Shown here: positions 35,341-43,403 of the stretch, in pieces
Position numbering within the stretch: position 1 is the stretch's first letter
Layout: every line of letters starts with the position of its first letter
Assembly (NCBI RefSeq): GCF_028736115.1
Contig: NZ_CP117877.1
Span: forward strand, 2,790,001 to 2,854,000
Length of the DNA stretch: 64,000 nucleotides
Origin: Mucilaginibacter sp. KACC 22063
GTDB lineage: Bacteria > Bacteroidota > Bacteroidia > Sphingobacteriales > Sphingobacteriaceae
Direction of reading: 5' to 3'
The notes under the pieces: model-generated
Database searches by the model: none
What the model saw: the letters and a program-made list of their open reading frames with translations, nothing else
Told to the model about the DNA's origin: nothing
Translations under genes and position numbers: made by a program

Positions 35341-36582
35341 ATGTTAAGTACTAATCTTAAAATAGCAAAGGTGCATCTTACCGCCAAGGTGAGACAAACG
35401 TTAGTGGCTATGCTTGGCGTTACGTTTGGTATTTCGATGTATATTTTCATGAACAGCTTTATGGCTGGGGTCAATGATACGCAGACACAGCTTGCCTTTA
35501 CTTCACTGGCGCATATCCGGGTATACAATGATGGTCCCGCTGATCAAACCAACCTGGTGAGCCGGGCCTACCCTACTCATACAGCAGTATATCTGCGGAA
35601 CGCAAAATTGATACAGTATACTACAGGCATAAAAAACATACTACCAATTAAGGCACTGGTGCAAAAGCAAAAGAATGTAATAGCTGTTACCCCGCAAGTT
35701 AACATCAACGTTTTTTTCCGGAATAGCGGCAATAAGCTGAACGGTATCTTATCCGGTGTAGATGTTGTAAATGAAAACAGTGTATTCGGCATTGCAGACT
35801 ACATGCTTATAGGTAGATGGAATGATCTCCAATACCGGACAGACGGCATTATACTGGGCGCAGATCTGGCCACCAGCCTGAGCGTAAATATTGATGACAA
35901 TATTAACATTCTTACGTCTGACGGCATTAGCCATAACTATAAACTGATTGGGATATATCGCACCAACGTTAAATCTGTAGATAAATCAAAAGCTTATATT
36001 AATATAGCCTCAGCACGGCAACTACTTTCAGAAAACCAGAATTACGTAACCGACCTTCAGATCAACGTCCGCAATTATGAGCAAACGGCCTCGCTGGTGG
36101 CGCGCATTGCCTCGGTGATTCCTTATAAAGTAGAAAGCTGGCAAACGGCAAATCAACAACTTGAAGCCGGTTCGCAGTTACGGAATATCATTGCTATTGC
36201 TGTATCACTCACCATACTTATTGTAGCCGGTTTTGGTATCTACAACATCATGAATATGACAATCAATGAAAAGATCAGAGAAATTGCAATACTTAAAGCG
36301 ATGGGATTTTCCGGAAAGGATATTACAGAAATATTTCTGACACAAGCAGTAGTTATCGGTATAGCCGGAGGTATTGCCGGCATGTTATTGGGATTTGTCA
36401 TTGCCAAATTGATTAATCATATCCCTTTTCGGCTCGCCGGTCTGGAAACACTACCGATGACTTATCATCTGAAGGACTATCTGATGGCCTTCGTCTTCGG
36501 CCTGTTCATAACAACCATCGCTGGTTATCTGCCCGCCAGGAAAGCGTCTAAAATTGATCCTGTAGAAATTATAAGAGGATAG
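35341..36582 (+). CDS. ABC transporter permease, FtsX/MacB/LolC type
   Basis: 413 residues. One N-terminal helix (about 20-40), a large periplasmic domain, and three C-terminal helices from about 280 (IIAIAVSLTILIVAGFGIYN, then about 335-360 and 378-398) give the four-helix type VII topology. The coupling motif NEKIREIAILKAMGFSGKDI and the closing ARKASKIDPVEIIRG are classic. Type VII transporters do mechanical work in the periplasm (extrusion of lipoproteins or drugs through TolC) and do not import. Coupled to the ATPase by 1 bp. Substrate unknown. Confidence 0.92.
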   Translation: MLSTNLKIAKVHLTAKVRQTLVAMLGVTFGISMYIFMNSFMAGVNDTQTQLAFTSLAHIRVYNDGPADQTNLVSRAYPTHTAVYLRNAKLIQYTTGIKNILPIKALVQKQKNVIAVTPQVNINVFFRNSGNKLNGILSGVDVVNENSVFGIADYMLIGRWNDLQYRTDGIILGADLATSLSVNIDDNINILTSDGISHNYKLIGIYRTNVKSVDKSKAYINIASARQLLSENQNYVTDLQINVRNYEQTASLVARIASVIPYKVESWQTANQQLEAGSQLRNIIAIAVSLTILIVAGFGIYNIMNMTINEKIREIAILKAMGFSGKDITEIFLTQAVVIGIAGGIAGMLLGFVIAKLINHIPFRLAGLETLPMTYHLKDYLMAFVFGLFITTIAGYLPARKASKIDPVEIIRG

Positions 36583-36583
36583 T

Positions 36584-37264
36584 ATGTCAAAAGCAATTGC
36601 GTTAAAAGCAGAACAGATCGTCAAATATTTTTATGAGCCTGAAAAGTTTCAGGTTTTAAAAGGTATCAGTATTGAAGTTAATAAAGGTGAGTTTCTGTCC
36701 CTTACCGGAAAATCCGGCTCTGGTAAATCTACTTTATTATATGTTTTATCTACCATGGATACCGATTATGAGGGCAGCCTTACAATCAATAGCGAAAAGC
36801 TTACAGGACAAACACAAAATGCACTTGCGGCATTCCGCAATGAACATATCGGCTTTGTTTTTCAGTTTCATTACCTGCTGCCCGAGTTTTCCGTTATCGA
36901 TAATGTGATGTTGCCTGCACTAAAACTTAATAAAAAGCATAAAGATGAAATTGAGTTTAAAGCATTGCAGCATCTTAAACTTTTAGGACTGGAAACACAA
37001 GCCCTAAAAATGGCCGGAAAGTTATCCGGGGGGCAGCAGCAACGGGTTGCTATCGCAAGAGCTTTGATCAACGATCCGACAATTATTATGGGCGATGAGC
37101 CAACCGGTAACCTCGACTCTAAAAACACCAATGTAGTATTTGAAATTTTTAAAGAGCTAACTAGGGCACAAGGGCAAACTATTATTGCCGTAACGCACGA
37201 CGATGACTTTGCAAAAAACAGCGACCGTATTATTGATTTGAGCGATGGCACAATTGTAGGATAG
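36584..37264 (+). CDS. ABC transporter ATPase (LolD/MacB type)
   Basis: 226 residues. Walker A is LTGKSGSGKSTLL, the Q-loop region is FVFQFHYLLPEFSVIDNV, the signature is LSGGQQQRVAIARAL, Walker B is IIMGDEPTGNLDS and the H-switch is AVTHDDDF. It is the energiser of the FtsX-type permease one bp upstream. Complete and apparently active. Confidence 0.94.
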   Translation: MSKAIALKAEQIVKYFYEPEKFQVLKGISIEVNKGEFLSLTGKSGSGKSTLLYVLSTMDTDYEGSLTINSEKLTGQTQNALAAFRNEHIGFVFQFHYLLPEFSVIDNVMLPALKLNKKHKDEIEFKALQHLKLLGLETQALKMAGKLSGGQQQRVAIARALINDPTIIMGDEPTGNLDSKNTNVVFEIFKELTRAQGQTIIAVTHDDDFAKNSDRIIDLSDGTIVG

Positions 37265-37280
37265 TTTTATATTTGATTTG

Positions 37281-38294
37281 GTGAAAAGATACAATCTGAA
37301 GATAGGCCTCCCGGTTTGCCTGCTGATTGCAGTAATGGTGGTAGTGGCCCGGCCATCGATGTTTTCCGGTATTGTCCAATACTTACTGGTAACACTATCT
37401 TACTTTATTTTTTCAGTAATTTCCTGGATAAGCAACCAATATTTTATACAGACAGAATATTTCAAAAAAGGAAAATTCAGCAGGTTAACGTTCTTTGCTG
37501 TTTCCATTATTTGTGGTTTTTGTTTCTCATTTCTTTTACAATACACTATTACCGGGATGGATAAATTCTTCGGTGGCGCGTCGTTAGGAGATCACAAATT
37601 ATTGCTTTTACCTATCCTTTTCAGAGGCACACTTTTTAATGTACTGAATGCCTTCCTGGTGTTTCATTTGCATGAAGTAAAAGAAAAAGAACAAAGCCAG
37701 CTGGAACTCGCGGCTCTAAAACAGGCGCAACTGCAGGCTGATATGTCCATTTTAAAAGAACAGCTTAGCCCGCATTTCCTGTTTAACGCGTTTAGCAATA
37801 TTACAACGCTTACCAGGGAACAACCAGTTGCTGATTATGTGCAACATCTGGCCGATGTATACAGGTACCTGCTAAGTCACCAAAAAAAAGATTGCGTATT
37901 GCTGCAGGAAGAATTAACTTTTACAGAGTCATATCTTTATATCATTAAAACGCGTTTAGAGCAGGCGATCAGTATTTCGATAGATGTGCCCAAGCATTTT
38001 TTAAACTGTAAAATCCCTCCGCTGACACTGCAATTGCTTATGGAAAATGCGATAAAGCATAATATTACATCAACAGCCAGGCCATTAAAGATCAGGCTTT
38101 ATACTGTTGGAAAGAAATTAATCATCACTAATAATATTCAACTGCGCAGTTCAGTTACTACCTCATCTGGTATCGGGCTTGGTAATATTGCAGATCGTTA
38201 CCGCCTGCTTTTTAACGAAACCATAAGCATCGAAAAAACGGACGACCTTTTTTTAGTTGCACTACCATTAATTTATGAAAGTACTGATCATTGA
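37281..38294 (+). CDS. Sensor histidine kinase, LytS/YehU-like (HisKA_7TM-less type)
   Basis: About 337 residues. No ATG is available; either TTG 37278 or the adjacent GTG 37281 is the start. Four transmembrane helices occupy roughly residues 8-130. The His_kinase domain begins at KEQLSPHFLFNAFSNITTL, with the phospho-acceptor His in SPHFLFN, and continues with the N box LLMENAIKHNI and a GIGLGNIADRYRLLF glycine box. It overlaps the LytTR regulator gene by 20 bp, so the two form a cognate pair. Being in the efflux operon, it likely senses envelope stress or an exported compound. Confidence 0.88.
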   Translation: MKRYNLKIGLPVCLLIAVMVVVARPSMFSGIVQYLLVTLSYFIFSVISWISNQYFIQTEYFKKGKFSRLTFFAVSIICGFCFSFLLQYTITGMDKFFGGASLGDHKLLLLPILFRGTLFNVLNAFLVFHLHEVKEKEQSQLELAALKQAQLQADMSILKEQLSPHFLFNAFSNITTLTREQPVADYVQHLADVYRYLLSHQKKDCVLLQEELTFTESYLYIIKTRLEQAISISIDVPKHFLNCKIPPLTLQLLMENAIKHNITSTARPLKIRLYTVGKKLIITNNIQLRSSVTTSSGIGLGNIADRYRLLFNETISIEKTDDLFLVALPLIYESTDH

Positions 38295-39036
38295 AGATGA
38301 AGCACCTTTGGCACGTCAACTGGCAGATACGATCAGGCGGATCAACCATGAAGTGACTATTACAGGTATGATAGAATCTGTAGAGGAGGCTATTGGCTGG
38401 CTAAATCAAAATGATATGCCTGATCTGATTTTTTCAGATATTCATCTGGCCGACGGGTTGAGTTTTGAAATTTACGAAAAGGTAAAAATTTCATGTCCAA
38501 TTATCTTTTGTACTGCCTTTGATGAATATTTGCTACAAGCTTTTGAAACCAATGCCATCAGCTACCTGCTTAAACCTGTACAGCCTGATAAAATAAAACA
38601 AGCGCTGGACAAACTGGCAATGCTTCGTCAACAGTCTGAAAAAGACATGATAGTTGTTGCACTGCAAAGGCTAATGAGACAGATGAAACCTGCCTATAAA
38701 ACCAGCCTCCTGATTAATCACAGAGAAAAAATAATTCCTGTTTTAATAAAAGATGTTGCTTACTTCTGTCTGGAAAATACCGTTATTCGGGCACATATGC
38801 TGCAACATCAGCAATATTACCTGACCACCAGTTTGGACGAACTCGAAAAAATTATTGATCCCCAAATATTCTATCGCGCCAACCGACAATACCTTATTAA
38901 CCGGAATGCTGTTACCGGTGTTGAACGATTTTTTTCCCGTAAACTGGCAGTTAAACTATCTGTAGAAACACCGGAAACAATTATAGTGAGTAAAATAAAA
39001 GCCGCTGAGTTTTTAGCCTGGTTAGAGGGACAGTGA
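38275..39036 (+). CDS. LytTR-family response regulator
   Basis: 253 residues. The receiver has EDE in VLIIEDEAPL, Asp in LIFSDIHLADG, and Lys in YLLKPVQPDK. The LytTR DNA-binding domain spans about 150-250 (KTSLLINHREKIIPVLIKDV, then FYRANRQYLINRNAV). It probably activates its own operon from repeated sites upstream of 32518 (inference). The start lies inside the kinase gene. Confidence 0.92.
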   Translation: MKVLIIEDEAPLARQLADTIRRINHEVTITGMIESVEEAIGWLNQNDMPDLIFSDIHLADGLSFEIYEKVKISCPIIFCTAFDEYLLQAFETNAISYLLKPVQPDKIKQALDKLAMLRQQSEKDMIVVALQRLMRQMKPAYKTSLLINHREKIIPVLIKDVAYFCLENTVIRAHMLQHQQYYLTTSLDELEKIIDPQIFYRANRQYLINRNAVTGVERFFSRKLAVKLSVETPETIIVSKIKAAEFLAWLEGQ

Positions 39037-39371
39037 GCAGCAATAATCTTTTCTTATTTATTTCAGGTTCCATTTAGTCTATTTGTGCATCTATAACCAC
39101 GGCTCTTACTCATTGTCGCAATCAGCAACTTAAAAAGTTTATCTACTGACTGCAGATATATAGCAAAAGCTATCTATGGCTGGCTTTGAGCCTACTGAAT
39201 CCATAAATATGGAGCAATGGGACAAATATTGGGTGAAGGGAAAAATGTACAAGAGTGTTGTCTATTTGTCCATTCCCTTTCCATGACATTCTGCCCAACT
39301 TTGTACTGTTAACAAACAACAAATATTTCAGACCATAAATCATATATCAACAAACAATTAAAACTAAAACC
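39037..39371. other. Gene-free spacer upstream of the haloperoxidase-like gene
   Basis: 335 bp. It holds a 9-bp inverted repeat (separate entry) and CAACTTTG at 39296-39303, one base from the -7 consensus, about 70 bp before the start codon. No terminator for the preceding operon was seen. Confidence 0.5.
39220..39271. repeat. 9-bp inverted repeat with 34-nt spacer
   Basis: GGACAAATA (39220-39228) and TATTTGTCC (39263-39271) are exact complements; a single-base bulge extends the match by three more bp (AAT/ATT). It lies just upstream of the weak -7 box and could be a paired operator site. Confidence 0.45.
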
Positions 39372-40193
39372 ATGAACAGATTAACAGTAAAAGACGGTAC
39401 AGAGATTTATTTTAAAGATTTAGGAAAAGGACAGCCTATCTTTTTTCATCATGGCTGGCCACTGTCATCAGACGATTGGGATGCGCAAATGATGTTTTTC
39501 CTTGAGCAGGGATTTAGGGTCATCGCCCATGACAGAAGAGGTCATGGCAGATCAACCCAAACCTTCACAGGCAACGATATGGATACTTATGCAGCTGATG
39601 TTGCAGAACTGGTGAACTTTCTGGACCTGAAGGACGTGATCCACATCGGCCATTCTACAGGTGGTGGCGAAGCGATAAGATATGCGGCAAAATATGGTAA
39701 AGAACGGGTAGCCAAGGTGGTTCTGATCAGTGCCATCACACCTTATATGATCCAGGATGAAAATAATCCGGACGGAGTACCTTTGGCTGTTTTTGACGAT
39801 ATTCGCCACAACACCAGGTTTAACAGGCAACAGTTTTATCAGGATCTTACCATACCTTTCTACGGATATAATCGGGAAGGTGCCGACATCAAAAAAGGAA
39901 TTCAGGACAATTGGTGGAGACAAGGAATGATGGGAAGCATAAAAGCGCATTATGATTGCATCAAAGTTTTTTCAGAAACTGACTTTACCGAAGATCTGAA
40001 AAGTGTAGATTTCCCGGTACTTGTTTTGCACGGTGACGATGATCAGATAGTGCCGTATCAAACCACAGCGGTTAAAGCTGCTCAGTTGTTGAAAAAAGGG
40101 AAGCTGATCATATATCCTGGATTTTCACACGGCATGCCAACTACAGAAGCCGAAATTATCAACAAGGATATACTTGAATTCATCAACGCTTAA
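39372..40193 (+). CDS. Alpha/beta hydrolase, cofactor-free haloperoxidase-like
   Basis: 273 residues, the standard length. The oxyanion segment is FFHHGWPLSSDDWDAQM, the nucleophile elbow GHSTGGGEAIRY, the acid HGDDDQIVP and the catalytic His in PGFSHGMP. This set is typical of non-haem chloroperoxidase/perhydrolase-type esterases. The physiological reaction is probably ester or lactone hydrolysis. No signal peptide. Its neighbours are redox and stress-type genes. A hairpin follows the stop codon. Confidence 0.9.
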   Translation: MNRLTVKDGTEIYFKDLGKGQPIFFHHGWPLSSDDWDAQMMFFLEQGFRVIAHDRRGHGRSTQTFTGNDMDTYAADVAELVNFLDLKDVIHIGHSTGGGEAIRYAAKYGKERVAKVVLISAITPYMIQDENNPDGVPLAVFDDIRHNTRFNRQQFYQDLTIPFYGYNREGADIKKGIQDNWWRQGMMGSIKAHYDCIKVFSETDFTEDLKSVDFPVLVLHGDDDQIVPYQTTAVKAAQLLKKGKLIIYPGFSHGMPTTEAEIINKDILEFINA

Positions 40194-40214
40194 CTTATTG
40201 AAGTTAAACAACTA

Positions 40215-40257
40215 AACCCAAGAGGCATTACCCATGTTTTGGTGCTGTCTCTTGGGT
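40215..40257 (+). terminator. Hairpin, probable terminator
   Basis: AACCCAAGAGGCA and TGTCTCTTGGGTT form a 13-bp stem with one G-T pair, followed by ATAATTTT. The loop is long (17 nt) and the T-run is broken, so it could also stabilise the transcript. Confidence 0.6.
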
Positions 40258-40333
40258 TATAATTTTGGCCTGAATTTCTGAAAAATGAATATGCTGCCAT
40301 ATCACTATTCAAGACAGTCAGACTTATCATTGC

Positions 40334-40659
40334 TTATGGCGTTGTAAGTTCTATTTCTGCAATAACTTTTTTTTTCAAGGCAGTTTCCTGCAGCCCCAGA
40401 ATGTTAAGTCCTTCTGCTCGGTATACGGTAACATCGGTCATGCCTAAAAATCCGAGGATGCTTTTAAGATAGGGAACTACAAAATAATGACGTTGGTACG
40501 GTCCATCAGAATACTCGCCGCCGGAGGCCACGGCAACATATACCTTTTTACCTGTTATCAGCTCCTTAGCTCACTATAACTTAATGTTTTACCGGCCCGG
40601 GCAATATGACCGATCCAAGCCTTAAGCGAAGAATGTATAGTAAATCTTAAACCAATAAG
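40334..40659 (-). pseudogene. FMN-dependent NADH-azoreductase (AzoR-like), truncated and frameshifted remnant
   Basis: Minus strand. From 40659 one frame reads FTIHSSLKAWIGHIARAGKT and stops soon after SYSE. A shift of frame around 40560-40575 then restores ELITGKKVYVAVASGGEYSD, which runs to a stop at 40334 through YLKSILGFLGMTDVTVYRAE. Both parts align in order with the second half of AzoR-type flavodoxin-fold azoreductases (about 200 residues). The N-terminal half with the FMN phosphate loop is absent. A frameshift plus the missing half make it a pseudogene. It sits 3 bp after the HxlR gene, whose relatives often control such reductases. Confidence 0.85.
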
Positions 40660-40662
40660 TTA

Positions 40663-41043
40663 TTAATGTTCAGTCTCCGTTTCGGTATGAGCGAATTGTT
40701 TTAATATTACTTTTTTCAGGCGATCCTCGTGTTCATCGCCCCAAAGCCCTATAGCATGGATCAATGGTATCAGTGTTATGCCGAATTCCGTCAGGGTGTA
40801 TTCTACTTTGGGGGGCATAACCGGGTAGATCTTACGCATGACAAGTTCGTGGTCCTCCAGCTCTTTTAGTTGGATATTCAAAACCCTCCTGGAAACATCA
40901 GGTATCTTACGCTGTAGTTCACTGGGGCGTTTATGACCCTCATGAATGAACCATAATATCCGGATCTTCCACTTTCCATAAAGTACTTCTCCTACCAGGT
41001 CAAGGCCGCAATTAAGATGGGGTAAGATCTTTCGTTCATACAT
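40663..41043 (-). CDS. HxlR-family winged-helix transcriptional regulator
   Basis: 126 residues from the ATG at 41043. A TTG at 41079 would add 12 residues but lies on the -33 promoter box. The domain is clear: GLDLVGEVLYGKWKIRILWF, then RPSELQRKIPDVSRRVLNIQ (recognition helix region), and EYTLTEFGITLIPLIHAIGLW (wing and dimer helix). HxlR proteins respond to reactive electrophiles or quinones and often regulate an adjacent oxidoreductase. Here the adjacent reductase is a remnant, and an SDR gene is divergent. The promoter places the transcript start almost at the ATG, so the mRNA may be leaderless. Confidence 0.9.
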   Translation of the reverse strand: MYERKILPHLNCGLDLVGEVLYGKWKIRILWFIHEGHKRPSELQRKIPDVSRRVLNIQLKELEDHELVMRKIYPVMPPKVEYTLTEFGITLIPLIHAIGLWGDEHEDRLKKVILKQFAHTETETEH

Positions 41044-41048
41044 AAATA

Positions 41049-41079
41049 CAAATATAGAGGTACTGCCTGATGTGAACAA
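41049..41079 (-). promoter_or_regulatory. Promoter of the HxlR gene
   Basis: Minus strand: TTG at 41079-41077, 20 nt, then TATATTTG at 41056-41049, an exact -7 match. The start codon is only 5 nt beyond the -7 box. Confidence 0.65.
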
Positions 41080-41100
41080 TAGGGATAAATTTCTCCCTAT
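41079..41100. promoter_or_regulatory. Near-perfect 22-bp palindrome, likely HxlR operator
   Basis: ATAGGGA (41079-41085) and TCCCTAT (41094-41100) are exact complements, and the centre AAATTT is itself palindromic, so only one base pair breaks the symmetry. It abuts the -33 box of the HxlR promoter and lies about 70 bp before the SDR start, a good place for a regulator of both. Confidence 0.65.
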
Positions 41101-41167
41101 ATGAATCGTAAGCCCGTACTTGTTAGGGGTTTATGTACTACCGAAATTTGTACAAAAACAAATACCT

Positions 41168-41962
41168 ATGAGACACGAATATAATTTCTCAAATGAGCTG
41201 GAAAGAAAGATAGCCCTGGTAACAGGAGGAACAAAGGGCGCTGGTAAAGCCATTGCCAAAAATTTGCAGGCGGCCGGTGCAACGGTGATTATCACTGCAA
41301 GAAACAAACCTGTAGACGATGATCTGGAACTACATTTTATTCCGGCTGATCTTAGCCATATTGAGGGAACCGAAAAAGTGGTTAGTGAAATACTCACAAA
41401 ATTTGGCAGGCTGGATATTCTGATCAACAACCTTGGCGGTTCAGATACGCCCGGCGGCGGATTTGGAGTATTAACTAATGAAGACTGGGAAACTTCTATC
41501 CGTACAAACCTGCTGGCACCGGTAAGTTTAGACAGAGGCTTTCTGCCGCAAATGCTGGAGCGTGGAAATGGCGTCATTATCCACATAGGTTCAATACAGG
41601 GTAAACTTCCATTATACGAATCAACGTTACCCTATGCCGCTGCAAAAGCAGGCCTGATCAATTATAGCAAGGGCCTTTCAAAAGAGGTGGCATCCAAAGG
41701 TGTACGTGTGCTCACCGTTTCGCCGGGCTGGATCATGACCGATGCTTCCGAACGAATGATGGAGCGGATCTCCAAAAGCTCGAATATTACTAAAGATGAA
41801 GCTACCAATAGCGTGATGCATGCCTTAGGCGGGATACCTATGGGCAGGCCCGCCCAGCCGGAAGAAGTAGCAGATTTAGTTGGCTTCCTGGTCTCGCCGC
41901 GAGCTGGCTATTTAACAGGTACCGAATTTGTAATTGACGGCGGAACCATACCAACTATTTAA
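41168..41962 (+). CDS. Short-chain dehydrogenase/reductase
   Basis: 264 residues from the ATG at 41168; an upstream TTG would add 16 non-homologous residues. The NAD(P)-binding motif is TGGTKGAGKAIA, the structural motif NNLGG, the active-site Ser is in IHIGSIQGK and the catalytic pair in YAAAKAGL (YxxxK). It ends with the standard GTEFVIDGG. Classical SDR, substrate unknown. It is divergent from the HxlR gene with a palindrome between, and is followed after 23 bp by a SnoaL-like gene. Confidence 0.93.
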   Translation: MRHEYNFSNELERKIALVTGGTKGAGKAIAKNLQAAGATVIITARNKPVDDDLELHFIPADLSHIEGTEKVVSEILTKFGRLDILINNLGGSDTPGGGFGVLTNEDWETSIRTNLLAPVSLDRGFLPQMLERGNGVIIHIGSIQGKLPLYESTLPYAAAKAGLINYSKGLSKEVASKGVRVLTVSPGWIMTDASERMMERISKSSNITKDEATNSVMHALGGIPMGRPAQPEEVADLVGFLVSPRAGYLTGTEFVIDGGTIPTI

Positions 41963-41985
41963 CATATAAATAAATACATACAACC

Positions 41986-42309
41986 ATGAATTTACACAAA
42001 GTAGTAGCAAGCTTAGTAGAAGCTCAGAATAATCACGACAGCCTGGCATATGTTGAATGCTTTACAGCTACGGCCATTGTACATGACGAGGGTAAGACCC
42101 ATAAGGGTAAGAAAGAGATTCAAGAATGGATCGAAAAATCAGATCGTGAATACCACACCGAATTAACGCCGCTTAATTATGAGGGAACGGAGACGGAGAG
42201 CTTGTTGTCCGCCGAGGTATCGGGTGAGTTTCCCGGAAGCCCTGCCGTACTTCAGTTTCACTTTGGTTTCAAAGACGGCCTCATCAGCTCATTGAGTATA
42301 ACCGGATGA
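41986..42309 (+). CDS. SnoaL-like / NTF2-fold protein
   Basis: 107 residues, a single cone-shaped NTF2-fold domain (LVEAQNNHDSLAYVECFTA, then IVHDEGKTHKGKKEIQEWIE, ending LQFHFGFKDGLISSLSITG). Members include polyketide cyclases, dehydratases and binding proteins. Co-transcribed with the SDR. No catalytic residues can be assigned with confidence. Confidence 0.82.
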   Translation: MNLHKVVASLVEAQNNHDSLAYVECFTATAIVHDEGKTHKGKKEIQEWIEKSDREYHTELTPLNYEGTETESLLSAEVSGEFPGSPAVLQFHFGFKDGLISSLSITG

Positions 42310-42386
42310 TCAGGGAAAGATAAGCATACCAATCGCTGTTTTGAAAGTTATCATCTTTCCAAATAACTTTAAAGCGTTTCAACAAC

Positions 42387-42420
42387 ACTTGCCTGCCGGA
42401 GTTCGGACCGTCAGGCAAGT
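42387..42420 (+). terminator. Stem-loop after the SDR/SnoaL unit
   Basis: ACTTGCCTG (42387-42395) pairs exactly with CAGGCAAGT (42412-42420). The T-run that follows is short, so termination efficiency is uncertain. Confidence 0.5.
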
Positions 42421-42479
42421 TCATTAAGAACATAAAGCCGGCATACATTACTTGTTTAAGTTATTATCATCATACGAAC

Positions 42480-43361
42480 ATGAAACAAAATATTTTTGAC
42501 GCAAGCCTTAAAACCATAGGATTGATACTTGTAAATACCGAAAGTCTTGATATGATCAATTCTGATACTTATAAGGCTTATATCAAAGTCATGTACCTGC
42601 CTAAAGGATGCAAAATAAAAGTGGATTTTAACATTTATGAGACCGAATGCCCGGCGCTGTTTTTTATCAGCCCTAACCAGATTTTAACGATAGAGAATTT
42701 ATGTTCCGAATCAGGCTATTTTATATTTTACAACCGTGACTTCTATTGTATCCAGATACATGACGAGGAGGTTGCCTGCGATGGCTTGTTGTTCAATAAT
42801 ATTCACAATATGCCAATGACGGCCGTACCTGAGCATGAGGCTACCTTTATTGATCATCTTTTCATTCAGATAGAGAATGAATTTACGCTTAAAGACTCTT
42901 CACAGGAGGAAATGCTCCGAACCTATTTAAAACAACTGCTTATTAAATCTACCCGGTTGTGGAAACAGCAGCATCTGGGCGGCGTGCTCAGTGACCCAAA
43001 TAATGACCCAGATTCTTTCAGGCGATTTACGCAATTGGTTGATGCACATTACAAAGAAAAACACACAGTTGCTGACTATGCCGACCTAATGTTGATTGCA
43101 CCTAAAACTCTTACGCAAAGGTTTAAACGCATGAACTTGCCGCAGCCAAATGAGGTAATCAAAAACCGCATTATTTTGGAGGCTAAAAGGCTTTTGGTGC
43201 ATACGGCTATGTCTGCTAAAGAAATAGCTTACGAATTGGGTTACGATGACCCTGCCTATTTTAGCCGGTTGTTCTTCATAAAAACCGGGGAATCGCCTTC
43301 CGGTTTTAAGTCAAAATATCTCGCACAAAAGAGCGGAGAGGCTGCTGATCTTCCCGGCTGA
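42480..43361 (+). CDS. AraC-family transcriptional regulator
   Basis: 293 residues. The C-terminal 100 residues hold two helix-turn-helix motifs: TVADYADLMLIAPKTLTQRF and SAKEIAYELGYDDPAYFSRLFFIKTG-type ending with SPSGFKSKYL. The N-terminal part (YLPKGCKIKVDFNIYETECP) looks like a cupin-type ligand domain. It probably controls neighbouring stress genes; the ligand is unknown. Separated from the SnoaL gene by 170 bp with a hairpin, so it has its own promoter. Confidence 0.92.
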   Translation: MKQNIFDASLKTIGLILVNTESLDMINSDTYKAYIKVMYLPKGCKIKVDFNIYETECPALFFISPNQILTIENLCSESGYFIFYNRDFYCIQIHDEEVACDGLLFNNIHNMPMTAVPEHEATFIDHLFIQIENEFTLKDSSQEEMLRTYLKQLLIKSTRLWKQQHLGGVLSDPNNDPDSFRRFTQLVDAHYKEKHTVADYADLMLIAPKTLTQRFKRMNLPQPNEVIKNRIILEAKRLLVHTAMSAKEIAYELGYDDPAYFSRLFFIKTGESPSGFKSKYLAQKSGEAADLPG

Positions 43362-43403
43362 TCCTCATCAAGCCGCTTACCTCCACGTATAATGTGACAA
43401 TCA

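Noticed and set aside
36871..37251. 126-codon frame on the minus strand
   Set aside because: Antisense to the ABC ATPase; its length reflects low stop density in that frame only.
41131..41586. 151-codon frame on the minus strand
   Set aside because: Antisense to the SDR gene, which has all catalytic motifs.
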